Position numbers and translations under genes: made by a program
Notes under the pieces: generated by a model
The model's database searches: none
What the model saw: only the letters and a program-made list of their open reading frames with translations
What the model was told of the DNA's origin: nothing
Origin: Synura sp. LO234KE
Taxonomy: Eukaryota; Sar; Synurophyceae; Synurales; Mallomonadaceae
NCBI GenBank assembly: GCA_015143735.1
Contig: VKHC01000668.1
Coordinates: 1 to 10,278, forward strand
Direction of reading: 5' to 3'
DNA length: 10,278 nucleotides
Shown: positions 1 to 7,612 of the stretch, in pieces
How the letters are laid out: each line of letters starts with the position of its first letter
How positions within the stretch are numbered: position 1 is the first letter of the stretch

Positions 1-54
1 TTTTAGGGAATAGAATTCCGGCAAGTCGTCAAACTCGACGCGAAAACTTCCCAT
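1..54 (-). CDS. possible start of a divergent gene, partial (cut by window edge)
   Basis: Read on the minus strand, ATG at 54-52 opens a frame of 18 codons that runs off the window at position 1, giving MGSFRVEFDDLPEFYSLK. The acidic and aromatic composition looks like protein rather than random AT-rich sequence, but 18 codons are far too few to name a family. The same frame stays open upstream to another ATG at 132-130; the added residues are cysteine-rich and look less natural, so I prefer the start at 54. If real, the gene is head to head with PGRL1, with 192 bases between the two start codons. It could equally be a chance open frame or one exon of something else. Confidence 0.3.
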   Translation of the reverse strand, partial: MGSFRVEFDDLPEFYSLK

Positions 55-246
55 AGTCAGATACGATGAAATTGCAACTACTAAACAGTTACATATATTG
101 CAATCTACACAGTAGGTACATCTATCTAACATTTTGGATCGAATAACTTCAACTTTAAGCAATTTCCAAGGTTAAGTGTGAAAGGGTTTGTAACATTACA
201 ATAATTCCTGTCTATCCTGCCCTTACTTAAAACAAAAGAACGAACT
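55..246. promoter_or_regulatory. upstream region of PGRL1, possibly a shared bidirectional promoter
   Basis: This AT-rich stretch separates the PGRL1 start codon from the possible divergent start at 54. The PGRL1 reading frame has an in-frame stop (TAA at 202-204) before ATG 247, so 247 is the first usable start of the frame encoding the signal peptide. I see no convincing TATA box or initiator. The promoter role is inferred only from position. Confidence 0.35.
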
Positions 247-433
247 ATGCAAATTGCACTCCCGCCAATCATATTTTTCTTTTTTGTGTCTTGCAATGCA
301 TGGGTTGCTGTAACGAGGATGAGAAAATCCCGAGGTAGAAATAAATGCGTTTTGTTTTTCCCTGCTGTAATGATATGGATTACATTATTATCCAGACGTT
401 TCTCATATTGCACCGATTATGGCCGTAACTGAA
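247..433 (+). other. bipartite plastid-targeting leader of PGRL1 (two exons)
   Basis: Residues 1-18 have a hydrophobic core (IIFFFFV) and end in SCNA, a plausible signal-peptidase site with small residues at -3 and -1. The next residue is Trp19, followed by VAVTRMRKSR, a basic stretch of transit-peptide character. An aromatic residue at +1 is typical of heterokont and cryptophyte plastid leaders. Exon 1 (247-334) ends after the first base of codon 30. A 61-base intron (335-395, GTAGAA...CCAG) is removed, and exon 2 supplies the other two bases, giving Asp30. The phase match and the hydrophobic start are the reasons for placing the start at 247 rather than at the internal ATG 419, which would leave no leader. 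The mature N-terminus cannot be fixed from sequence. Confidence 0.75.
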
Positions 434-3400
434 TCATCTACGAGTGATAAGCTCGTATATGATGAAAAAACGGGGCGTTTTTACGAAAGAACTCTTGAAG
501 AAGTCTGTGAGGATGAATTTTGCCTCGTAGATTCCTCCTCGGGTGATTTGATTTTGCTGACAAAGGTAATTTGTTCATATTCGATAGATATATTATTATG
601 ATTGACTTCCATACGAAAGGAAGAAAAAGAGCGCATATTTCTTGATAGTATTCAATCTTACTACGTCACTGGAAAGGCGAATTTAACCGACGCGGAGTTT
701 GACAGACTTCGAGAAGATCTTAGTTGGGAGGTAATCATAGTGCTCAATTCGTGATTGTGAATATAACTTATCCATTCCATTCTGAAATAAAATTTATTAA
801 TTTACCCAATATTTCGGTGAATAATTATAATTTGGAAATTTTTTTCCCAATGCGATCGCCTTATATACCAGGGTTCCGTGCTGGTGACGCTGAACCGAAA
901 TGAAACGCTATTCCTGAACGCGATGCAGGTAACTGACATAGCGTTTATCGTAATTACTGACATGCCGTTTATCGTAACTGCTCTTTCAGCGGAAGAATGA
1001 CACAATGACACATATTGATTGCCTCTATAACCTTCGAACGCTTGCATTTTCTTTGTTAAAGCATGCATCTCATCTTGTGATGGACATGTAGGCGTATATC
1101 AAAGGAACTCCACTGCTGAGCGACAAACAGTTTGATGAGTTGAAGCGCTCGCTGAAAGAATCGGTAAGGCGGTCGATATGATAATCCTCCAGTACCGTAC
1201 ACGAATACGGGTAATACTTAAATATGATGCTCTACTTGGAACCGATTTAAATCGTTCTGAAATTGAAATCGTTTCTTACGGCTTTCTAAAACGAGGTCCT
1301 GATTCAATACACACATACATATAAATATTACAACTTTTTAAACCTTAACATTCGTACCATCGTACGAACTCAACCGATCACATTATGCCTCATCCTTTTG
1401 ATTCTTCTTCTGATTAGAGAGCATGAACAGACATGTTCACGCCTTGATGTCCTTCTCTAGACGTATTGGCTGACTCACACTGTGCCCATCCCACATGTGT
1501 ACAGAACTCCCGTATCGCGGTCAGCACGGAACCAAAATGCTACGTGGACACGGGCGTGTGCAAGGTGAACACCAACCATCCAATCTAAGATGACCTTCCT
1601 TTGTACATGGGCAGCAGCTTATCACTTCTTGGCACCCAAACAACGATATTCCGTATCAATTCAAATAGAACATTCGCTGTCTACGCCCCCCCCCTCGCTC
1701 CAGTCGGCTAACAGGAAGTGGATTCCTGTTACATTCAGTTTGTCTCATGTCCTATGTCCATGCTGTATGACTCTCAGGTGACTTGGGCACCGGACAAGTT
1801 GAAGCAAGCGACCCTGTACATCCCCGCGGCTCTAATTTCCGTCAATCTTTGGGAAGGGCTGGTACGAGAATACGCACTTGCATTCCAAGGCGTACAATCG
1901 CTTTAGAGAAAACTTATATGATTGTGCGCCTTGTGAATGTAGATATCTTATATGAAAACTCCCTTGATATAAAATATAAAGGCGAAAACTGGCAGTGCGA
2001 GTACTTTCTTTAACTACTGTATGTTTTATACCTGTGTGTGCATAGCTGTACGAGATTCTGGAACCGTTTCGCTCTTTCAATCCGCTCTTCTCCTTGCTAT
2101 TGGGTGAGTCCTATTCTTTTCAACAAATATCTGATCCATTAACCACAGTGCCCTTAAATGACATAGATATTGAACAAATTAATTAATTCGTCTACTCCAT
2201 TCCCTTGATTTTAAGTATGTATCAATATAACTCCGACCCTATGTACGATGTCGGATTGAATGATTTGATCCGTCCCAGCTCCCCGTTCTCCGTATTGACC
2301 CCCCTCGCCCCTAGCCGTTCTTCCCTGTCACGGTCGTGAACCACGTCGTTGCCTCTTATACAGGATCCTACCCAATCTACTGGGCGACGAAGAAGCTTAC
2401 CGAGCAAGTCTTCTTCAAGGTACAGTGACAATAGAAGCCTTCTATTGCCAAAAAAAAATATCTCGTTTCCTGATTAGAATCATTCTCACCAACGCGATCG
2501 ATGTCAAACTTACCTGAGCACAATCTGTTTGTAAATGGAAATGGTGTGTTTGTAAATCTTTAGGATTAAATTATTTGTTTCAATAGTGCAATCATTATCC
2601 AATCAAATTATTGAATAGATTGCGTTTGTTGTTACGAATTCATTATACTTACTGGAAAAAATTCTCCGCGCACTCTAATTGTACACTTGTCTCAAACAGA
2701 ACCCGGAAGTCGCCTATGGACAGTGTCCTACGTGCGGTGTAACAAACAACGTGTTCTTCGGAGACGTGCTTGGAGTGGAGGTGCGTGTCACAAATATGAA
2801 ATCCTTTTCACTGAAAAGAACAATTATCCTTTCTAACTGTCATTCTGAACTTCACATCCTTCCTAACTGTCATTCTGAATCTGTGGATGTAAAAGTGCTA
2901 GTTGAAAATCAGACCACTAGAGGTATTTTAGTCATTCTGTATCCTATCCCGTTGTGTGCGTGTGTTGCACAGGGAGAAACGGAGGAGTCGAGTGTGAAGT
3001 GTTCCAACTGCAAATCCGAGTAAGTTGAAGTTGAAAAAAGTTGAATGGTGGCAGGGGAACGATATGACATGGGTCTTCTTATCATATTTCATTGTCTTGT
3101 CATGAACAACTACTGTCCTTGTCCTTCACACCTGATTTCGATTCCAGCGGAGTTCAGTGCTCTTGCAGGGCAGCCTAGCTATAGATATATAGCTTGATAT
3201 ATACATCGAACGACTCGCTTCCTCACTGTGTCCTCCCCTTTTCTCTGTTGTGTCCCGGGTCCCGCGTCCGCGCGCAGTCTAACTATTAAGAGATCCACAT
3301 TACGCGTCTCCACATTGGTAAGCGTTACGGTTTCGATGTTACGGTTTCGATCATCGACCCGCCACAATTGGTATTTTTCATGTTCGACGATTGTTTAATT

Positions 3401-3555
3401 GCAGCTGAAATTTAGTTTTTGGAGGCATGCATATATGTGCTCGTTGTTATCTACGCAAAACTAACTTGTGAAATCATTCCTTGTTGCTTATCTCACTTTA
3501 ACATTACCTTTTCTTTTCCCTCTTATTGATGATCCAGGTCAAGAAAGCAGTTTAG
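247..3555 (+). CDS. PGRL1: PGR5-like protein 1 (PGRL1), plastid-targeted, 13 exons
   Basis: PGRL1 is a thylakoid membrane protein that works with PGR5 in antimycin-sensitive cyclic electron flow around photosystem I (family knowledge). Exons: 247-334, 396-565, 620-730, 872-928, 1092-1163, 1505-1564, 1778-1861, 2046-2103, 2364-2419, 2700-2780, 2973-3019, 3278-3317, 3538-3555; total 942 bases, 313 residues plus TAG. Visible in order: signal and transit leader (about 1-40); a duplicated helical motif (F93-L120 and F137-L163); Cys72 and Cys178, matching by position the two redox cysteines outside the CxxC pairs; two hydrophobic spans (about 196-214 and 225-242); CPTC at 261-264 and CSNC at 289-292; and a basic tail ending TLRVSTLVKKAV. 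Plant homologues are about 320 residues. The first span is short and contains Glu212, so the exon 7/8 border is the least certain joint. Nine of the twelve introns are phase 0. Confidence 0.93.
932..979 (+). repeat. 24-base tandem duplication in PGRL1 intron 4
   Basis: Two 24-base units, 932-955 and 956-979, match at 21 of 24 positions; both start ACTGACAT and contain CGTTTATCGTAA. The array begins three bases inside the intron, so donor-like hexamers recur: the true donor GTAACT at 929, GTAATT at 950 and GTAACT at 974. Confidence 0.85.
1686..1694 (+). repeat. C9 homopolymer in intron 6
   Basis: Nine consecutive C residues precede a C/T-rich stretch. It is a simple low-complexity tract with no other visible role. 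Confidence 0.8.
2429..2447. repeat. 19-base perfect inverted repeat at the start of intron 9
   Basis: Arms CAATAGAAG and CTTCTATTG flank a single central C at 2438. The palindrome begins ten bases after the exon 9 donor (2420) and is followed within three bases by a run of nine A (2450-2458). Confidence 0.85.
2826..2879 (+). repeat. tandem repeat, 30-base period, in intron 10
   Basis: Two 24-base copies (2826-2849 and 2856-2879) differ at one base and are separated by six bases. The shared core is CTAACTGTCATTCTGAA; a further partial copy (GTCATTCTG) follows at about 2931. Confidence 0.85.
3177..3194. repeat. AT-rich inverted repeat in intron 11
   Basis: Seven-base arms AGCTATA and TATAGCT flank GATA. 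It is a short hairpin-capable palindrome in a longer TA-rich tract, probably incidental. Confidence 0.7.
3324..3351 (+). repeat. perfect 14-base tandem duplication in intron 12
   Basis: GTTACGGTTTCGAT occurs twice with no gap (3324-3337 and 3338-3351), six bases after the exon 12 donor at 3318. Confidence 0.9.
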
Positions 3556-3901
3556 AACTACTCAGCTCCTCCAAGAACCCGCCTCGGTCCTTGACAAATA
3601 TGGCATTGGACGTGGTTGTTTGGAATAATGATGCGAGCACCTTATGTATTCACGCAACGTATTATCTATCTACCATTCCTTATGTGACGATTCATTCGCA
3701 TTTCTTTTTTGTTTTTGATAATACAATTATTGTCATAGTACAAGATTTTTAATGACATTTTCATTAGAGTGTACCTAGCATAAGCACAACAAGAAAGTCC
3801 CGCCTAGTACAAATAACAGGGAAGTTAGTACTTGGCAGCTTCCAAAACACATGTGGCTACCATTAATTTTCGACAAGTACGATATAATCGGAGCGAATTC
3901 G
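3556..3901. other. 3' flank of PGRL1, no gene seen
   Basis: This stretch must contain the PGRL1 3' UTR, but I see no clear poly(A) signal such as AATAAA. A second plus-strand frame stays open from exon 13 to a TAA at 3626-3628; it would be used only if exon 12 were skipped. A T-rich tract lies near 3700-3720. The copia-like remnant beyond 3902 points toward PGRL1. Confidence 0.5.
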
Positions 3902-4184
3902 CTACCTAGGTCGCTCGGCTCTCTGCGAATCCTCGGCAAGAATATACTTGGTGACGGCTCTAGCACCGCTATCATTTATATTTTTCTACTTCGTTGGGGT
4001 ACTTGTCGATGGGGTTCATGATCATTAGATTTTCCAAGTACGGTGTGGGTCCTTCAACGTTAAGAATTTCGTAACGATCACAATGATGTCGGAGCGAGAT
4101 GCGAATCGCTGGCCACAGTTGGTTATAACGACCGCCATGTAAGGCAGCTTCCGAAACGCGTATGTTAGCACAAGTCAGAGTTTA
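3902..4184 (-). pseudogene. Ty1/copia Gag-like fragment, frameshifted
   Basis: On the minus strand a frame opens after a TAA at 4184-4182 and runs 69 codons to a TGA at 3974-3972, with no ATG at its head. Shifting frame by one base at about 3974, it continues 23 more codons to a TAG at 3904-3902. The first part contains NQLWPAIRISLR, then a Gly-Pro-Thr-Pro segment and a PNEVEKYK segment. The second part contains AVTKYILAEDSQ. The order of a conserved Trp in an LxxxxYxxLWxxI context, then a charged segment, then an Ala-rich helix resembles the N-terminal Gag domain (UBN2 type) of copia elements. No LTR, primer-binding site or zinc knuckle is visible. It could instead be exons of an unrecognised gene, since AG|GTAGCG at 3903-3908 reads as a possible donor. 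Confidence 0.35.
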
Positions 4185-5271
4185 ACTATTTTTGTCAAAA
4201 GGTTTGTATAGCTATCCTGAATGTCCTACTCAGCAAGTAAAGGTTCATCTCGTTCAGATTCCAAAAAACTGTCCTAGCTAGAGGATGGCAATCGTTCAGT
4301 ATATTGTAGGCCTTCCAATTTGTGATTTCCATCGCCGCTTGCGCCAACAGAGTTACGAGCTAGCTAGAGTATTTGTAGCTAGCTAGAAGTAGCTAAAGTT
4401 TTTACTCTATCGAGTCGGACTTGAAGAGCGACCGTAAATGGAGAGGTAGATTGGTCGCTAATTGAGTTAGTATTTACGGACTACTCTACGGTAGAAATAA
4501 AGGGGTTTGCAGGGCCGTCAACAGAACTCCACAACATCAAGGTGTTCTCTTAGAGCTCTTCACAAATATCACACTTCTCAGAATCCTATTTCTATGCTAG
4601 TTACGATCTCTTGGATCAGCTGGCATACAAAAATCGTTAACTATTACCATCCCAATATCTCAAATGCTCACATATTCGGATTCTCCAACACCAAGAGGAT
4701 ATCATCGTTTTCCAGCGCATCCTCCGCCACCAGTAGCAACGGTCCTAGACCAGATTTTTTAGCACATAGACTGCTTCCTGCTATTAGCAACAGTAATGAT
4801 TGAGGTAATTCGTCCCGACACTGACCCTTTTCTTTCAAATTCTTTTGTCCGAAGGCATCAAAGATTCTGAACTTAGGTCCGGGTTCCGAACGGCAGAATC
4901 GGTAGAGATGGAAGCGTGTGATCAAAATTAGCATATACTGCTGCAATTTTTTTCTGACAACGACTGGCGCAACAAAATGTAGTGAGTGCTCTGAAAAAAT
5001 ACGATTTAATTAGAAATATTCTGTGACTACTCACTAAATTGGACTCTCTCAGAGTAACTTCAGATATCCCGAAAAAGATTTTTCTCTAAGGAGGGTGGCT
5101 ATGCTGATAACTAGTATTATTTCGAGTAAAGACCTGACCTCGCAGTTCGAAATAATGATGCAGCGACAAGGTACGATTATTATGCGACTTTTCGAATAAG
5201 TGTGCCCACATTATTCTTCTTTGGGTAAAGTCCGGATGAGTACCACATAATTTTCATTTGAACACCGACTA
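4185..5271. other. about 1.1 kb without a recognisable gene
   Basis: Two overlapping opposite open frames (4507-4803 plus and 4668-4946 minus, 98 and 92 codons) have no family resemblance. Near 4358-4395 the 11-mer AGCTAGCTAGA occurs twice 19 bases apart. A 10-base inverted repeat is listed separately at 5116-5156. No tRNA boxes or LTR ends were found. Confidence 0.5.
5116..5156. repeat. inverted repeat with 10-base arms
   Basis: Arms ATTATTTCGA (5116-5125) and TCGAAATAAT (5147-5156) are perfectly complementary around a 21-base spacer. It lies in AT-rich sequence outside any gene, with no function visible. Confidence 0.75.
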
Positions 5272-5934
5272 TTATTTTGATTCAAAAGAAGGATTACTAT
5301 GTGAAAAACTGACGATTATTCCTGTCGCGTTTCTCGGACACATCTCGCTGCATTGAGCTGAGACATAATTAAAATTTCCTATTGGACTAAATGCGAGATG
5401 ACTTAATGCGGATCCTTTCGTGGGCTCAGAGGTCGAACGAATCTCGTTATTGACATAAAAAGTGAAGCCACTAGGGGTAGCTGCAATAGGGTAAGTATGG
5501 CTACTTAACGCTGCTACTCTATCTACTGGGTTAAGGCAAACACCGGGGGCAATCGATTCTCGACATCCACTACAAAATAGGCGATATGGAGTTCTCAGCA
5601 GTGGAAGAATTATATGCCAGAGGTCAAAGCAGTCCCAATCATTCCCCCATGAGCGCCCTGAAGTCAGAATATATCCGGCCGGGCTACTGGGTGTTGAGTG
5701 TACTCTCCTTTACGGGTTGATGGGCGATGCGTGTCCCACTGACGAAACTTTGTGCACTATGACGAGCTCCGTCCCACCTTTCAGGCGGACTACATAACGA
5801 CTGCTGGTGTGTACAGGTGGTCCAAAGGGGATAGATACACTTACTCTCCAGCGAGGACATGGGTGGCTGGTTGCCTGATGTTGTCCAGGCTGGCAGTGAA
5901 TAATGTCCCACAAGGCCGACATATGACCAGGTTC
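5272..5934 (-). pseudogene. long open frame with one internal stop, unassigned
   Basis: On the minus strand, one frame is open from 5934 to a TAA at 5712-5710 (74 codons, ATG at 5922) and then, in the same frame, for 145 further codons to a TAA at 5274-5272. The lower part has no ATG, GTG or TTG until close to its end, so start-based ORF calling misses it. It contains a DLWHIILPLL segment followed by CSGC, and the upper part has a RYVVRLKGGTEL segment. These faintly recall the protease and pre-integrase region of copia polyproteins, but I cannot place a catalytic motif. It may be a broken exon or element remnant, or chance. Confidence 0.25.
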
Positions 5935-6532
5935 TTAAACTCCCCTTCCTGTGTACAAATCGGTCCCTCTCTTCCCAGCAGTGCGGGCGTTGCGCCTAGA
6001 CAACGTTGAGCAGGTGTTCTCTGAACAGATTTCATGGTCTCAATGTGGAGCACACGGGAGGCTTTGTTACACCAGTCGCCTCATTGATCACCTATCCCAA
6101 TTTTTTCATGAGAATCATAGACCTTCGGTTCCCCCTCCATAGCTAATTTCACTTGTTGTCCTATTTTCTTTTTCACTACTAGATCACCTCATCGGTCAGG
6201 TCCTTCTGTCCACTCTCATATATCGACTCTATTCCAGCTGTAGTGAAGTTTCTGACGGTGGTCCCTACCTCCCCAGGCCGAATCGGCCGAGAGTGTAGCT
6301 CTCTTCCTCGCTCGCTCTCCACAGTAGGCTACGGAAAGAGGGTAGCGATTTACATCCACTTTCATCTTCTGTTGACGACTATTAATTTATTTTATTGTGG
6401 ACGAGAAAAAAGATGAAGTCAGAATCCACAACTAAGTAGCTAACACTCATCAAGTTAGAAGCCTCGTTGTACCAAAAGTTGAATTGGAGGAGTAGATCAA
6501 AAACGTGCTCGGGTGCGTCCTGAAAAAATTAA
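5935..6532. other. about 600 bases without a recognisable gene
   Basis: Only short opposite-strand open frames occur here and none resembles a known family. A small GC-rich inverted repeat, GGCCG-AAT-CGGCC, lies at 6276-6288. The stretch leads into the piggyBac-like fragment, and upstream parts of that element might be here in unrecognisable form. Confidence 0.4.
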
Positions 6533-6903
6533 TTGGGGGACGATGTCTACATCAGCGGTATTATCACCAATTCAGTCGGCCAAACCACAGCAATAAGTGA
6601 ACAGACTCTGCGCTTCAAGAAGTGTACGCATCAACTGCGGTTACTAAGGGCGATTAGTCTGCGTATCAGAGAATATAGAAAGCGAACAAACCAGGCGTGG
6701 AATCAAGGTTGCATGGGTGTTCTACCTTAGGGATGATGGATACCGTACGTCTTTCTTTGTGTTCGTCGACAACCACTAGGGGGAAGGCAGTGGTCCCCTC
6801 CAAAGAAACGTGCCGTACCGCCAACGTTCTCCTAGCTAGTCTAATGTGGGGTTTATGGGAGTCTGATCCAAAAGAATATGTTTGTGGTGTTGTCTATCGC
6901 TAA
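6533..6903 (+). pseudogene. piggyBac-type (DDE_Tnp_1_7) transposase-like remnant
   Basis: Three motifs lie in the order expected for piggyBac transposases but in three different frames. AISEQTLRFKK (6590-6622) resembles the segment around the first catalytic Asp (xSxDExxxxFKG), with Ser where Asp is expected. RRGIKVAWVFYLRDDGY (6693-6743), continuing into a TSFFVFVD segment, resembles the KPxxxGIKxxxLxxxxTGY...FxVYxG block. EYVCGVVYR (6874-6900) resembles the xYxxGTVRxNR block. The second block ends at a TAG (6777-6779). The spacing from the second to the third block is about half of normal, so the region with the second Asp would be deleted. The fragment is clearly non-functional. The family call rests on pattern resemblance only. 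Confidence 0.3.
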
Positions 6904-7518
6904 GTCCATTCATGTATTCCCCACAGTCCTCCATCTCCAACAGAGAAGATGAATAGCAGTATACTAAACTAGCCCTGCTCCAACTTACGCCTCACCGCAT
7001 GTACCGCCGGGCCAGACTTCCTCCATAGCGCCCTCGGGACCTGCTCGGGGCATGGCGTGAGCTCCTCAGCCTGAACTCTTTTCCATCACCTCTGTTTGCA
7101 TTCTGACCGCCCTATTCTCGAATAGTAGGAATAGTGACAATAGGAGTGATATAGCCAGGGGTTTCATACTTCTCAACCCTCTCGGCTTCTGAGGTCTCGT
7201 CGCTCTGTATCTCAACTCTCTCGGGACCAAGACGCGGTCAGTTACTGCTGCCCCTTACATGGGCACGTCACTATTTGCTTTAGCAAAAATCTTGCATTTA
7301 GATTCTTATTGAAGGAAAACGGAAATTTAACCATCTACCACGAACTAAGTGGTAAATTCCGTGACACCGAGAGAGAGAATCGCTCTTCTCTTCGCCGGCA
7401 AAGCTCTTTACATGACAAGTATGCAATCTGGCACCTGTGGCCACTAAGAGAGCCATCAGCATTAGTCTCATAAAGCTGCCTCATAGAATGGTGCGAAGTT
7501 GCGTCTCTAAGAATGACC
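6904..7518. other. about 600 bases with one short protein-like frame, otherwise nothing recognised
   Basis: A minus-strand frame of 41 codons (7237-7112 with its TAG) reads like protein and carries a repeated ERVE motif (ERVEIQSD and ERVEKYET), but it has no start and no family resemblance. A perfect hairpin, TACCAC-GAACTAA-GTGGTA, lies at 7336-7354. A 75-codon minus-strand frame covers 7335-7562 and ends in the tandem duplication listed next. Confidence 0.4.
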
Positions 7519-7612
7519 CTGGTCGACTCTAGACTGTGAAAGTCAGATGATACTACCACCAACGACTGGTCAACTCTAGAATGTGAATGTCATATGATAC
7601 TACCACCAACGA
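7519..7612 (+). repeat. 47-base tandem duplication
   Basis: Units 7519-7565 and 7566-7612 match at 43 of 47 positions with no gap. Both begin CTGGTC and end GATACTACCACCAACGA. The unit length is not a multiple of three, so it would break any reading frame crossing it. The near identity indicates a fairly recent duplication in non-coding DNA. Confidence 0.92.

Larger units (their letters stand above)
335..3537 (+). other. the twelve PGRL1 introns
   Basis: Introns lie at 335-395, 566-619, 731-871, 929-1091, 1164-1504, 1565-1777, 1862-2045, 2104-2363, 2420-2699, 2781-2972, 3020-3277 and 3318-3537 (61, 54, 141, 163, 341, 213, 184, 260, 280, 192, 258 and 220 bases). All begin GT and end AG. Donors are GTAGAA, GTAATT, GTAATC, GTAACT, GTAAGG, GTGAAC, GTACGA, GTGAGT, GTACAG, GTGCGT, GTAAGT and GTAAGC. 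Phases are 1,0,0,0,0,0,0,1,0,0,2,0. No open frame inside them looks like a nested gene; short ORFs there are chance or read-through of exons. Confidence 0.85.

Noticed and set aside
419-601. A 60-codon ORF starting at ATG 419 as the complete gene
   Set aside because: It is exon 2 of PGRL1 plus read-through into intron 2. The frame continues properly in exon 3 after a GT-AG intron, and the leader lies upstream in exon 1.
2679-3023. A 114-codon plus-strand ORF with two CxxC pairs as a stand-alone zinc-ribbon protein
   Set aside because: It runs through exon 10, intron 10 and exon 11, which happen to be in one open frame. The intron part lacks family similarity, and GT-AG borders match the PGRL1 phases.
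3148-3178. An alternative last exon after exon 11 starting at 3148 (acceptor TTCCAG)
   Set aside because: It joins in phase but gives only ten residues before TAG and two extra cysteines with no family match, while 3278-3317 gives the expected basic C-terminus.
3835-4170. Direct repeat of GGCAGCTTCC plus a shared TCGGAGCGA element at 3889 and 4090
   Set aside because: The two shared words lie in opposite order in the two places and at different spacings, so they do not form a repeat unit; probably chance.
4507-4946. Overlapping 98- and 92-codon ORFs on opposite strands
   Set aside because: They lack motifs, sit in each other's shadow and are within the length expected by chance in 10 kb.
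5684-6142. A cluster of 60-85 codon ORFs on both strands
   Set aside because: They overlap each other in several frames with no family resemblance. Only the minus-strand frame that continues to 5272 is kept, with low confidence.
7335-7562. DATSHH in a minus-strand frame as a copia aspartic protease site
   Set aside because: The catalytic Asp-Ser-Gly is absent, the rest does not follow the family pattern, and the frame runs into the tandem duplication. Its position relative to the Gag-like fragment is also wrong for one element.
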